Program-made: the position numbers and the translations under genes | Notes under the pieces: model-generated | Told to the model about the DNA's origin: nothing | The model's database searches: none | Seen by the model: only the letters and a program-made list of their open reading frames with translations | Shown: in pieces, positions 44,171 through 52,249 of the stretch | Numbering within the stretch: position 1 is the first letter of the stretch | Layout: each line of letters begins with the position of its first letter | DNA from: VYFG01 sp965213885 | Lineage (GTDB): Bacteria > Pseudomonadota > Gammaproteobacteria > Arenicellales > Poriferihabitantaceae | Reading direction: 5' to 3' | DNA length: 64,000 nucleotides | NCBI GenBank assembly: GCA_965213885.1 | Contig: OZ243919.1 | Location: 1,178,001 to 1,242,000 of the forward strand

Positions 44171-45478
44171 ATGAAAGTTCTGGTTGTCGGAAGCGGTGGA
44201 AGGGAACACGCGCTGGCGTGGAAGCTTGCGAACTCTCCGATTGTTGACAGGGTCTATGTCGCACCAGGCAATGCCGGCACCCTCCGGGAGAAGGGCGTGG
44301 GCAACGTGAATCTGGATGTAATGGATTTTGATGGCTTGATTGGGTTCACTGAGGAAAACGGGATCGACCTCACCGTGGTCGGTCCGGAATTGCCCCTGGT
44401 GGCGGGTATCGTCGACCGTTTCCGGGACGCCGGCCTGCACTGTCTCGGACCCACGGCGGATGCCGCAAGGCTCGAAGCGTCCAAGTCATTTGCCAAGGAA
44501 TTCATGGTTCGCCATGGCATCCCGACAGCAGGGTATGCAGAATTCACAGATCTGGAACCAGCTCTTTCCCATGTCGCCAAGGCGAGTTTGCCGGTAGTCA
44601 TCAAGGCGGATGGCTTGGCCGCAGGAAAGGGCGTGGTGATTGCATGTGACCGGAATTCCGCCGCAGCTGCCGTTAGCGGCATGCTATCCGGCATCCATTT
44701 TGGTGAGGCCGGGCACAGGGTTGTCATCGAGGAGTTCCTGGACGGGGAGGAGGCAAGCTTCATTTGCCTGGTGGACGGCAGGAATGTCCTGCCCATGGCC
44801 TCCAGCCAGGACCACAAGGCTGCGTATGATGGCGACCTCGGGCCGAATACCGGCGGAATGGGGGCCTATTCGCCGGCGCCGGTTGTGGACGACGGGCTTG
44901 CCGAGAGGATACTCAGGGAGGTTATCCGGCCGGTAGTCAGGGGCATGGCGGATGAAGGAACACCCTATACCGGATTTCTCTATGCCGGGCTGATGATCGG
45001 TGAGGACCGCTCCCCCAGGGTGATCGAGTTCAACTGCAGGTTCGGTGATCCGGAAGCGCAACCGGTCCTGAGCCGCCTGCGCTCGGACTTCGCCGCACAC
45101 TGCCTGGCGACGGTGCATGGCCGTCTGGAAGGGGAAAGGGCGGACTGGGACCCCCGTGCCTGCCTGGGTGTGGTCATGGCTGCGGAGGGCTACCCGGGAG
45201 ACTGCGCCAGGGGCAAGGAAATTCATGGTCTCAACGGTGTACCCACCGGAGTCAAGGTCTTTCATGCCGGGACCGCCTGTATGGATGACCTGGTGTTCAC
45301 GGACGGGGGACGGGTACTCTGCGTGGCGGCATTCGGTAGTAGTGTGGAGGCGGCACAGGCACTTGCATACAGCGGTGCAGAACAAATCCATTGGGAGGGC
45401 TCATGGTGCCGCAGGGACATTGGATACCGTGCGATCGGAAGGGAGCGGCGTATGGCCGGGTCCGGTGATGCGCAGTAG
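44171..45478 (+). CDS. purD: Phosphoribosylamine-glycine ligase
   Basis: Second step of purine synthesis (GAR synthetase). The 435-residue ATP-grasp enzyme begins MKVLVVGSGGREHALAWKLA. It contains IKADGLAAGKGVVIACD, SSQDHKAAYDGDLGPNTGGM and the metal-site FNCRFGDPEAQ. Its end overlaps the tsaC start by 11 bases. Confidence 0.97.
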   Translation: MKVLVVGSGGREHALAWKLANSPIVDRVYVAPGNAGTLREKGVGNVNLDVMDFDGLIGFTEENGIDLTVVGPELPLVAGIVDRFRDAGLHCLGPTADAARLEASKSFAKEFMVRHGIPTAGYAEFTDLEPALSHVAKASLPVVIKADGLAAGKGVVIACDRNSAAAAVSGMLSGIHFGEAGHRVVIEEFLDGEEASFICLVDGRNVLPMASSQDHKAAYDGDLGPNTGGMGAYSPAPVVDDGLAERILREVIRPVVRGMADEGTPYTGFLYAGLMIGEDRSPRVIEFNCRFGDPEAQPVLSRLRSDFAAHCLATVHGRLEGERADWDPRACLGVVMAAEGYPGDCARGKEIHGLNGVPTGVKVFHAGTACMDDLVFTDGGRVLCVAAFGSSVEAAQALAYSGAEQIHWEGSWCRRDIGYRAIGRERRMAGSGDAQ

Positions 45479-46031
45479 TCTCTTCGGCTCCATCGAGGAA
45501 GCTGCGAATCTACTGCGTACCGGCGGGGTTGTTGCCTATCCGACCGAAGCATGCTTCGGACTTGGCTGTGATCCACGCAATGCCGAAGCTGTCCGGCGGA
45601 TTCTGGCGATGAAAAAACGAAGCTGGGACAAGGGGCTGATACTGGTTTCAGATCGGATCGAACGGTTGTTGCCTTACCTGGCGACGTCTGATCAGTCCCT
45701 GTTCGACAAGATGCTTTGTCCGCAGCCGGGACCAGTCAGCTGGATATGCCCAGCAGCGACAATTGTCCCGCGGCTGGTCAGGGGGACTCACCATTCCATT
45801 GCAGTACGCATCACCTCGCATCCGCCGACTGCCAGACTTTGTCACGCCGCCTCCATGGCGCTGGTTTCCACCAGTGCCAATATCGCCGGGCAGATGCCGC
45901 TGAAAAGCGCAGGCAGGGTTGCCGGCGTGTTCGGCAATCGTGTAGACCTGGTCGTTGATGCCGGCATCGGCCGGGCATCGCGACCATCGACGATCATTGA
46001 TGCCATCTCGGGGGAGGTGTTGCGATCATGA
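45468..46031 (+). CDS. tsaC: Threonylcarbamoyl-AMP synthase (YrdC/TsaC family)
   Basis: Makes threonylcarbamoyl-AMP for the t6A37 modification of ANN-decoding tRNAs. The 187-residue product starts at ATG 45468. Signatures are GGVVAYPTEACFGLGCDP, MKKRSWDKGLILVSDR with its Lys/Arg site, PGPVSWICPA and VSTSANIAGQ. The length is that of the short TsaC type. It overlaps purD upstream and hemF downstream (ATGA), suggesting a continuous operon. Confidence 0.93.
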   Translation: MRSSLFGSIEEAANLLRTGGVVAYPTEACFGLGCDPRNAEAVRRILAMKKRSWDKGLILVSDRIERLLPYLATSDQSLFDKMLCPQPGPVSWICPAATIVPRLVRGTHHSIAVRITSHPPTARLCHAASMALVSTSANIAGQMPLKSAGRVAGVFGNRVDLVVDAGIGRASRPSTIIDAISGEVLRS

Positions 46032-46963
46032 GCGGTCCCTTGCCCGGGTCGGAAAAACCGGACACGATCGCAGTCATCGCCTATCTGCGTTCCCTTCAGG
46101 ACCGTATCTGCGATGAGCTTGCCCGGACAGACGGCGGCAAGTGCTTCCGGGAGGACAGCTGGCAGCATCCCAATGGAGGTGGCGGACGCACGAGGGTTAT
46201 CGAGGAGGGGATACTGATCGAAAAGGGCGGTGTGAACTTTTCCCACGTGCGTGGAGATGCCTTGCCCCCCGCGGCTTCGGTACGGCGCCAGGAGATTGCC
46301 GGCAAACCATTCGAGGCAGCGGGTGTCTCCCTCGTCATCCATCCACGCAATCCGTTTGTTCCGACGTCCCACATGAACGTACGGCTTTTCGTTGCAGGTC
46401 CCGACGAGCCGGACCCGGTATGGTGGTTCGGCGGCGGCTACGATCTGACCCCTTACTACGGATTCGAGGAGGATTGTGTTCACTGGCATCGTACCGCCCG
46501 GGAAGCCTGCGCGCCCTTCGGCACGGACTACTATGACCGATTCAGACAATGGTGCGATGACTATTTCCTCCTGCGCCACAGAAATGAACCCAGGGGAATC
46601 GGGGGTCTGTTCTTCGATGACTTCACCGAAGGCGGATTTGACCAGGCCTTCGCTTTCGTACAGTCCGTTGGTGACAGCTACCTGAAGGCATATCTGCCGG
46701 TCGTTGAAAGGAGACGCAATCACCCCTACACTGGCGATCATGTCGAATTTCAGCATTATCGCCGTGGAAGATACGTGGAATTCAACCTGGTATATGACCG
46801 TGGCACCATCTTCGGTTTGCAGTCCGGGGGGAGAACCGAATCGATTCTGATGTCTCTCCCGGCCCGGGTGTCCTGGCGGTATGACTGGCGCCCCGCGCCA
46901 GGAAGCGAGGAGGAGCGGCTATACCGGGATTTTCTTCGGCCCCGTGACTGGCTGGACGAGTGA
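46028..46963 (+). CDS. hemF: Oxygen-dependent coproporphyrinogen III oxidase
   Basis: Oxidative decarboxylation of coproporphyrinogen III in heme synthesis, requiring O2. The 311-residue protein shows WQHPNGGGGRTRVIEEG, KGGVNFSHVRG, NPFVPTSHMNVR, WWFGGGYDLTPYY, and GGLFFDDFTEGGF. The conserved His residues are kept. It is coupled to tsaC by a 4-base overlap. Its presence implies that the organism meets oxygen. Confidence 0.97.
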   Translation: MSGPLPGSEKPDTIAVIAYLRSLQDRICDELARTDGGKCFREDSWQHPNGGGGRTRVIEEGILIEKGGVNFSHVRGDALPPAASVRRQEIAGKPFEAAGVSLVIHPRNPFVPTSHMNVRLFVAGPDEPDPVWWFGGGYDLTPYYGFEEDCVHWHRTAREACAPFGTDYYDRFRQWCDDYFLLRHRNEPRGIGGLFFDDFTEGGFDQAFAFVQSVGDSYLKAYLPVVERRRNHPYTGDHVEFQHYRRGRYVEFNLVYDRGTIFGLQSGGRTESILMSLPARVSWRYDWRPAPGSEEERLYRDFLRPRDWLDE

Positions 46964-46967
46964 ACTC

Positions 46968-48248
46968 ATGCTGACCGGGTACCGGCTGATCCTGTACTTG
47001 GTATTGCCCTGGGTTCTGCTTCGTCTTGCGATCAGGGGAATCAGATATCCGGGTTACCGCAAGCGTATTGCTGAGCGTTTTGGGTTTGCGGGACCGGCCC
47101 CGCCTGCGGGAAGCGTTTGGATACATGCCGTATCTGTTGGGGAGGTCAACGCTGCCGTTCCGCTGATCCATCGCATGCTGGCGCGCTGGCCGGAACGCAC
47201 AGTGACTGTCACGACGATGACCGTCACCGGATCCGAACGTGTGAGGATGGTATTGGGGGACCAGGTCCAGCATTGCTATCTGCCCTATGATTATCCGGGC
47301 TCCGTGCTCCGTTTCCTGCGGCGCTGCCGTCCGGCGATCGGTCTGGTGATGGAAACAGAAATCTGGCCCAATCTCATTGCGGCCTGCCGTCAGGCCGATA
47401 TCCCGCTGATCTATGCCAACGTACGGATGTCCGAGAGATCCTGGAGGGGCTACCGGAGATATCGCCGACTGGTTGCCGACACGCTTTCCGGAATCTCCCG
47501 ATTCGCAGTACAGTCCGAGTCCGATGCGGAACGCCTGAAGGATCTCGGGGCCCAAAGTGACCGAATACGGGTGACCGGCAGCATGAAATTCGATGTCAAG
47601 CTATCTGTCAGCGTCTCCGAGGCAGGTGAAGCGATTCGTCGCCGACTGGGCTGGAACCGCCCGGTGTTTCTCGCTGCCAGCACACATGACGGCGAAGAGG
47701 ACATCCTGATCAGCGCCTTCCGGAAACTGGCGGTCCGGATCCCGGGCCTGCTGCTCATTCTGGTACCCCGACACCCGGAACGCTTCGCCTCCGTGGACAA
47801 GTTGTGCCACAGGGAAAAACTTGCAACGATTCTAGCAACCCGCCAGTCCGGGGAGCTCGACGAATCGGTCAGGGTACTCCTGGTGGACAGGATGGGGGAG
47901 TTGACCAAATATATCGCCGCCTGTGATGTCGTTTTCATGGGGGGCAGCCTGGTTCCGGTGGGAGGACACAACCTGCTTGAGGCCGCGGCACTGGAACGAC
48001 CGGTCGTGTTCGGGCCGCACATGTTCAATTTCGCTGAAATCTCCTCGATGTTTCTTGTCCATGGCGCTGGAATTCAGGTGGGCAATGAAGAGGAACTGGT
48101 GGAAGTGGTGCATCGGCTGTTTGAGGACGCCGGGATGCGGGATGAGTATGGCCTCCAGGGTAGGAGGCTGGTTGAACAGAACAGGGGGGCGCTCGAGCAG
48201 GTCGAAGCCATGATCGCCAATGAATTGGACCAGGGCCCGAACGGCTGA
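46968..48248 (+). CDS. waaA: 3-deoxy-D-manno-octulosonic acid transferase
   Basis: Transfers Kdo from CMP-Kdo to lipid A at the inner membrane. The 426-residue GT30 enzyme has an N-terminal membrane anchor (about 5-22), GSVWIHAVSVGEVNAAVPL with the catalytic Glu, METEIWPNLI, and VFMGGSLVPVGGHNLLEAA. ATG 46968 is used rather than an in-frame start inside hemF. It works downstream of kdsA (24.2 kb) in LPS core assembly. Confidence 0.95.
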   Translation: MLTGYRLILYLVLPWVLLRLAIRGIRYPGYRKRIAERFGFAGPAPPAGSVWIHAVSVGEVNAAVPLIHRMLARWPERTVTVTTMTVTGSERVRMVLGDQVQHCYLPYDYPGSVLRFLRRCRPAIGLVMETEIWPNLIAACRQADIPLIYANVRMSERSWRGYRRYRRLVADTLSGISRFAVQSESDAERLKDLGAQSDRIRVTGSMKFDVKLSVSVSEAGEAIRRRLGWNRPVFLAASTHDGEEDILISAFRKLAVRIPGLLLILVPRHPERFASVDKLCHREKLATILATRQSGELDESVRVLLVDRMGELTKYIAACDVVFMGGSLVPVGGHNLLEAAALERPVVFGPHMFNFAEISSMFLVHGAGIQVGNEEELVEVVHRLFEDAGMRDEYGLQGRRLVEQNRGALEQVEAMIANELDQGPNG

Positions 48249-48274
48249 ACCGCAGAAGCAACCATCGGCAACAG

Positions 48275-48303
48275 CCTGGCAGGATATCCGGTTGCCAGGT
48301 TTA
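48275..48303 (+). terminator. Hairpin downstream of waaA
   Basis: CCTGGCA (48275-48281) and TGCCAGG (48293-48299) form a 7-bp stem with an 11-base loop and are followed by TTTA. It lies between the convergent waaA and pepN genes and could end transcription from either side. Confidence 0.4.
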
Positions 48304-48401
48304 CTGGATTTGCGAAATATTGACGATGAAGGGTACGTTCCCGGATCAGTGCGGATAGCTCATCTCCTGGCCGTAGCAATGTCATGCCGTAGGGACCCTG
48401 T

Positions 48402-51032
48402 CTACCCGGGCTTCAGCGAAAGGGACACCAATTCCGAAACATCCGCCGAGAGGGACACGGATTCACCGACATGCTCCAGTGCGGACTTCATCGGTCCACC
48501 GAGTTCCGGCAGCATGTCCCGCCAGGAGGTCAGGGAAGCGGCCAGTGTGGCGGCCACCTGGGGGTTGGTCTTGTCCAGCTTTTGCACCCAGTCGGCGGCA
48601 AAAGCATAGCCCGCACCGTCGTGGCGATGAAACGCGAAAGGATTGAGACGGGCAAATGCCAGCAGCAATGCATAGACCTTGTTGGGGTTGGCATGATCGA
48701 AAGCAGGATGGGCCGTCAGTTCCTTGACCTTCGCCAGCACACCTGCCTGCCGGGCTGTAGCCTGGATGCGCAGCCACATGTTCACGACCAGTGCCTCGTC
48801 TTGCCACGTCCGGTAAAACTCATCCAGCAATTCCTGCCTGTCAGGCATACTGGAATGCGCTATGGCCGTCAAGGCAGAATTTCGGTCCGTCAGATTCCGC
48901 GCCTGCTTCAGTTGTGTTCTGGCCAGTTCCTGAACCTCGTTCGTGTCCAGTGATACCAGCAGGGCGAGGCAGGCGTCCCGAAGGGCACGGATGCCACTCT
49001 GCGCGGCCCCCATGCCGCCATCATTGACCGCTTGCAGGGACTGATAACGCTCCAGGATCGCTTCATAGTGTGTGGAGGTGATGCATCGCATCAGCGCCAG
49101 GCGTGATTCGGATATTCCGTGCGGATCGATCGGTTTGGACAATTCCCCCAGCCATGCCTCTCCGGGCAGGGTAATGAGCCTCGCGGTGAGCATCGGGTCC
49201 TCTCCCGAAGACTTCACCAATTCACCGGGAAGGTCGATGATTCCGTCATCGAAACGGTACGGCTCTTCCGCCCGGAACCTCTCCAGATTTTCTAGTATCA
49301 CCTGCCCGAACAGGCGTTGTCCCGCCTCCCAGCGGTTGAATGGATCATCATCGTATCTTGCTATGGTGCCAAGATCCGCGGGTTCCAGCCCGATTTTCAG
49401 CTTCACAGGGGCAGAAAACCGCCGGAGCAGGGAGGGGGCGGGTTTTCGGGGGATATCCTCGAACACGAACTGTTGTGCCTGCTCGGACAGCACCAGAACC
49501 TGCTCGTTACTGCCGTCGGCGAACGGCATGTGGGATCCCTCGGAATCCAGCAGGGATACGACAATGGGAATGACAAACGGAAGCTTGTCCGCTTGTCCTG
49601 GAGTTGCCGGGCAATGCTGCCGGAAATACAGGCTGTAACGGCCTGTGGAACAATCATAGTCTCCTTCGGCACTCACTTCCGGTGTGCCCGCCTGGCTATA
49701 CCACCGTTTGAAGGCGGTGAAATCGAATTCCGCTTCACCTCCGGCGGCGTCCTCGATGGCGGCGACAAAGTCATCCGTGGTGACCGCTTCCCCGTCATGA
49801 CGGTCAAAATAGAGATCCGTACCGCGGCGGAAAGCCTCCTGCCCTGTCAGCACCTGCAGCATGCGAACTACCTCCGCGCCCTTTTCGTACACGGTTGCGG
49901 TGTAGAAATTGTTGATCTCCTGGTAGGACTCCGGCCGAACGGGGTGTGCCAGCGGCCCGGCGTCTTCCGGAAACTGACGATTGCGCAATCGATCGACATG
50001 GTCGATGCGCGTGACCCCGGGAGAACGCATGTGGGCGCCAAAGCATTGTTCGCGGAATACGGTGAACCCTTCCTTCAGACTGAGTTGGAACCAGTCTCTG
50101 CAAGTCACCCTGTTACCGGACCAGTTATGGAAGTATTCGTGGGCAATCACCGTTTCCACTTCGTGAAAGGCCGAGTCGGTCGCCACGTCCGGATCGGCCA
50201 GGACATACCTGGTGTTGAAAATGTTGAGGCTTTTGTTTTCCATTGCCCCCATGTTGAAATCTTCCACGGCCACCACGTTGTACAGATCCAGGTCGTATTC
50301 CCTGCCAAATGTTTCCTCGTCCCACCGCATGGCATGCTTGAGCGCCTCCATGGCGAAACGGCACTTGTGAATATCCCGGTCATCGGCGTAGAAGTGCAGC
50401 GCCACGTCGCGGCCGCTGCGGGTGAGGAACCGGTCTTTCAGGTAGGAGAGATTACCGGCAACGATCGCGAACAGGTAGGTGGGTTTCGGAAAGGGATCAT
50501 GCCATTCGGTGATGTGGACACCGTTGTTCACTTCCTGCCTGACGAGATTGCCGTTGCATAGAAGAACGGGATACAGGTTCGACGGTCCCCGCAACGTCAC
50601 CCGGTAGGTGGCCAGATTGTCCGGTCGGTCGATGGAGGGGGTGATCCTGCGAAAGCCTTCCGCCTCGCACTGGGTGCAGAGCATGCTGCCCGACAGGTAA
50701 AGGCCGCTTAACTGTGTATTCGCCGATGGATCAAGGGTGTTGACAATTTCCACCCGGCATGACGACGGAAGCCCGGCAATGATCAGCTTCTTCCCCTCCC
50801 TGGCCACCAGTCCCTCCGCGGGTTCCCGACCGTCGATGCGTACAGACTCAACGTCGAGATTTTCGCAGTCAAGTGCCAGCGGCTCTGGGGTTTCTGCACG
50901 GCACTCCACTTCGTGCACGGTGCGTACCCTGGTGAGGCGGGCATCCAGATCCAGCTCCATGTGGGTGGTTCGGATCCGGTAGGGATGCGGGCGATAGTCC
51001 TTCAGGTAGATGGTGGCGTCTTGGTCTTCCAT
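48402..51032 (-). CDS. pepN: Aminopeptidase N
   Basis: M1 zinc aminopeptidase that clears peptides in the cytoplasm. The 876-residue protein carries the exopeptidase motif GAMEN at 262-266 and the zinc site HEYFH at 298-302, with Glu321 as third ligand in SLKEGFTVF. Length and C-terminal helical domain match E. coli PepN (870). No signal peptide is seen. It is a single gene, convergent with waaA. Confidence 0.97.
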   Translation of the reverse strand: MEDQDATIYLKDYRPHPYRIRTTHMELDLDARLTRVRTVHEVECRAETPEPLALDCENLDVESVRIDGREPAEGLVAREGKKLIIAGLPSSCRVEIVNTLDPSANTQLSGLYLSGSMLCTQCEAEGFRRITPSIDRPDNLATYRVTLRGPSNLYPVLLCNGNLVRQEVNNGVHITEWHDPFPKPTYLFAIVAGNLSYLKDRFLTRSGRDVALHFYADDRDIHKCRFAMEALKHAMRWDEETFGREYDLDLYNVVAVEDFNMGAMENKSLNIFNTRYVLADPDVATDSAFHEVETVIAHEYFHNWSGNRVTCRDWFQLSLKEGFTVFREQCFGAHMRSPGVTRIDHVDRLRNRQFPEDAGPLAHPVRPESYQEINNFYTATVYEKGAEVVRMLQVLTGQEAFRRGTDLYFDRHDGEAVTTDDFVAAIEDAAGGEAEFDFTAFKRWYSQAGTPEVSAEGDYDCSTGRYSLYFRQHCPATPGQADKLPFVIPIVVSLLDSEGSHMPFADGSNEQVLVLSEQAQQFVFEDIPRKPAPSLLRRFSAPVKLKIGLEPADLGTIARYDDDPFNRWEAGQRLFGQVILENLERFRAEEPYRFDDGIIDLPGELVKSSGEDPMLTARLITLPGEAWLGELSKPIDPHGISESRLALMRCITSTHYEAILERYQSLQAVNDGGMGAAQSGIRALRDACLALLVSLDTNEVQELARTQLKQARNLTDRNSALTAIAHSSMPDRQELLDEFYRTWQDEALVVNMWLRIQATARQAGVLAKVKELTAHPAFDHANPNKVYALLLAFARLNPFAFHRHDGAGYAFAADWVQKLDKTNPQVAATLAASLTSWRDMLPELGGPMKSALEHVGESVSLSADVSELVSLSLKPG

Positions 51033-51857
51033 TCGATGCAGGGCGAGATTTGCAGAAATCGCGGAAGGATATCACGCAACGATCGCCCCCCAATAAATTC
51101 GAGTGGCGGTCTTTCAGGACCCGGCAGCCGGCTTTCTTGTGCAGTCCGTGGCACGTCTTGATATCTCCCTGCATTGCCGCAATCGTTTGCAGGGGGATGT
51201 CATTGAGCAGCCAATTGGGCCACTCGATGATCACGCAATGTCATTTCCTTTCCGTATGATCAGGTCGGAATTTTCTTGTGCCCGTGACGCCGTGGTCTGA
51301 CGGGGGTTTCAGTTTTTTCATACATCCCGGAAAAGTGGGTTCGCATTGATATGGCAATTAGGGATTTACCTGATACCGGGTCTGGCTAATGGTATTAAGC
51401 GAAGGGACTCCCCAGGCGTACGAAACTGGCGGGCAACATCAGCTTGTCTGTTCTTCCTTCCAACTTCGGTCAAAAATCACCCAGGTTGAAACTGCCCCCC
51501 TCGTCAGGCAACAGCGAACCCGGGCTTTGTCAGTGATCGTAACTGGTAACAAACGTGAGCGGCGCGATGATTGTAGCCATCCGGGGTTTCAAAGATCATT
51601 GACAGGGGATGCCGGAGTGTTTCCGGCCGCCTGCTGGTGCCCCGCGCGGATACCGGGATCGGTACCCGGCCGATCAGCCCCATTCAGCAGAACACGGATT
51701 TCCAGCCAATGTGGGCGGGAGTTTGATTGCCGGGGCTACGGCTGACCGTCGTTCCGCCAGTTTGCGGAATCCCGGTTCGAGCCAGTGATGTCGCCGGACG
51801 TATCCGGCGGGCACTGACGCGGGCGGAATGGACTGGTTGTATCCGCCGGGTGCCTGT
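51033..51857. other. 825-bp non-coding region between pepN and fdxA
   Basis: No supported gene. In Pseudomonas rpoS follows fdxA at this point, but none is present. Bases ~51241-51400 are AT-richer. The frame at 51389-51745 (+) has no recognisable motif. A hairpin lies near the fdxA end (51792-51809). The pepN promoter should be in the left part. Confidence 0.5.
51792..51809 (-). terminator. Hairpin downstream of fdxA
   Basis: CGCCGGA and TCCGGCG pair perfectly around a 4-base loop, 49 bases past the fdxA stop on the minus strand. There is no T-tract. Confidence 0.35.
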
Positions 51858-52181
51858 TCAGCGCTCCAGGTACTGGATCTTTTCCTTGATATCCTTCCAG
51901 TCATCCGCATCCTCGGGAGCCGGTTTCATCTCCGTGATCACCGGCCATTCCTGGCTGAGTTCGGTGTTCAGGTCAAGAAAATGCTTCTGTTCCTCGGGCA
52001 GGTCATCCTCCGCGTAGATCGCATTGACGGGGCATTCAGGCTCACAGAGACTGCAGTCAATGCACTCCTCAGGGTCGATGACGAGAAAATTGGGTCCCTC
52101 GTGGAAACAGTCGACCGGACAGACTTCCACACAATCGGTGTACTTGCATTTGATACAGGACTCGACAACAACGTAGGTCAT
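51858..52181 (-). CDS. fdxA: 7Fe ferredoxin FdxA
   Basis: Low-potential electron carrier with one [3Fe-4S] and one [4Fe-4S] cluster. The 107-residue protein has Cys9, Cys17 and Cys50 for the 3Fe site and Cys21, Cys40, Cys43 and Cys46 for the 4Fe site (ESCIKCKYTDCVEVCPVDCF and CIDCSLCEPECPVNAI). The extended C-terminus is typical of the Azotobacter FdI / Pseudomonas FdxA type. It follows mutS on the same strand with a 68-base gap. Confidence 0.96.
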   Translation of the reverse strand: MTYVVVESCIKCKYTDCVEVCPVDCFHEGPNFLVIDPEECIDCSLCEPECPVNAIYAEDDLPEEQKHFLDLNTELSQEWPVITEMKPAPEDADDWKDIKEKIQYLER

Positions 52182-52249
52182 TGAACCACTGGGAAAATCG
52201 GCGTGAAAAGAAAGACGGCGATTGTACTATCTTTCCCGGGATAATTGTT

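Noticed and set aside
49317..50561. 414-codon plus-strand open frame opposite pepN
   Set aside because: Shadow of pepN; no motif, while pepN keeps all active-site residues.
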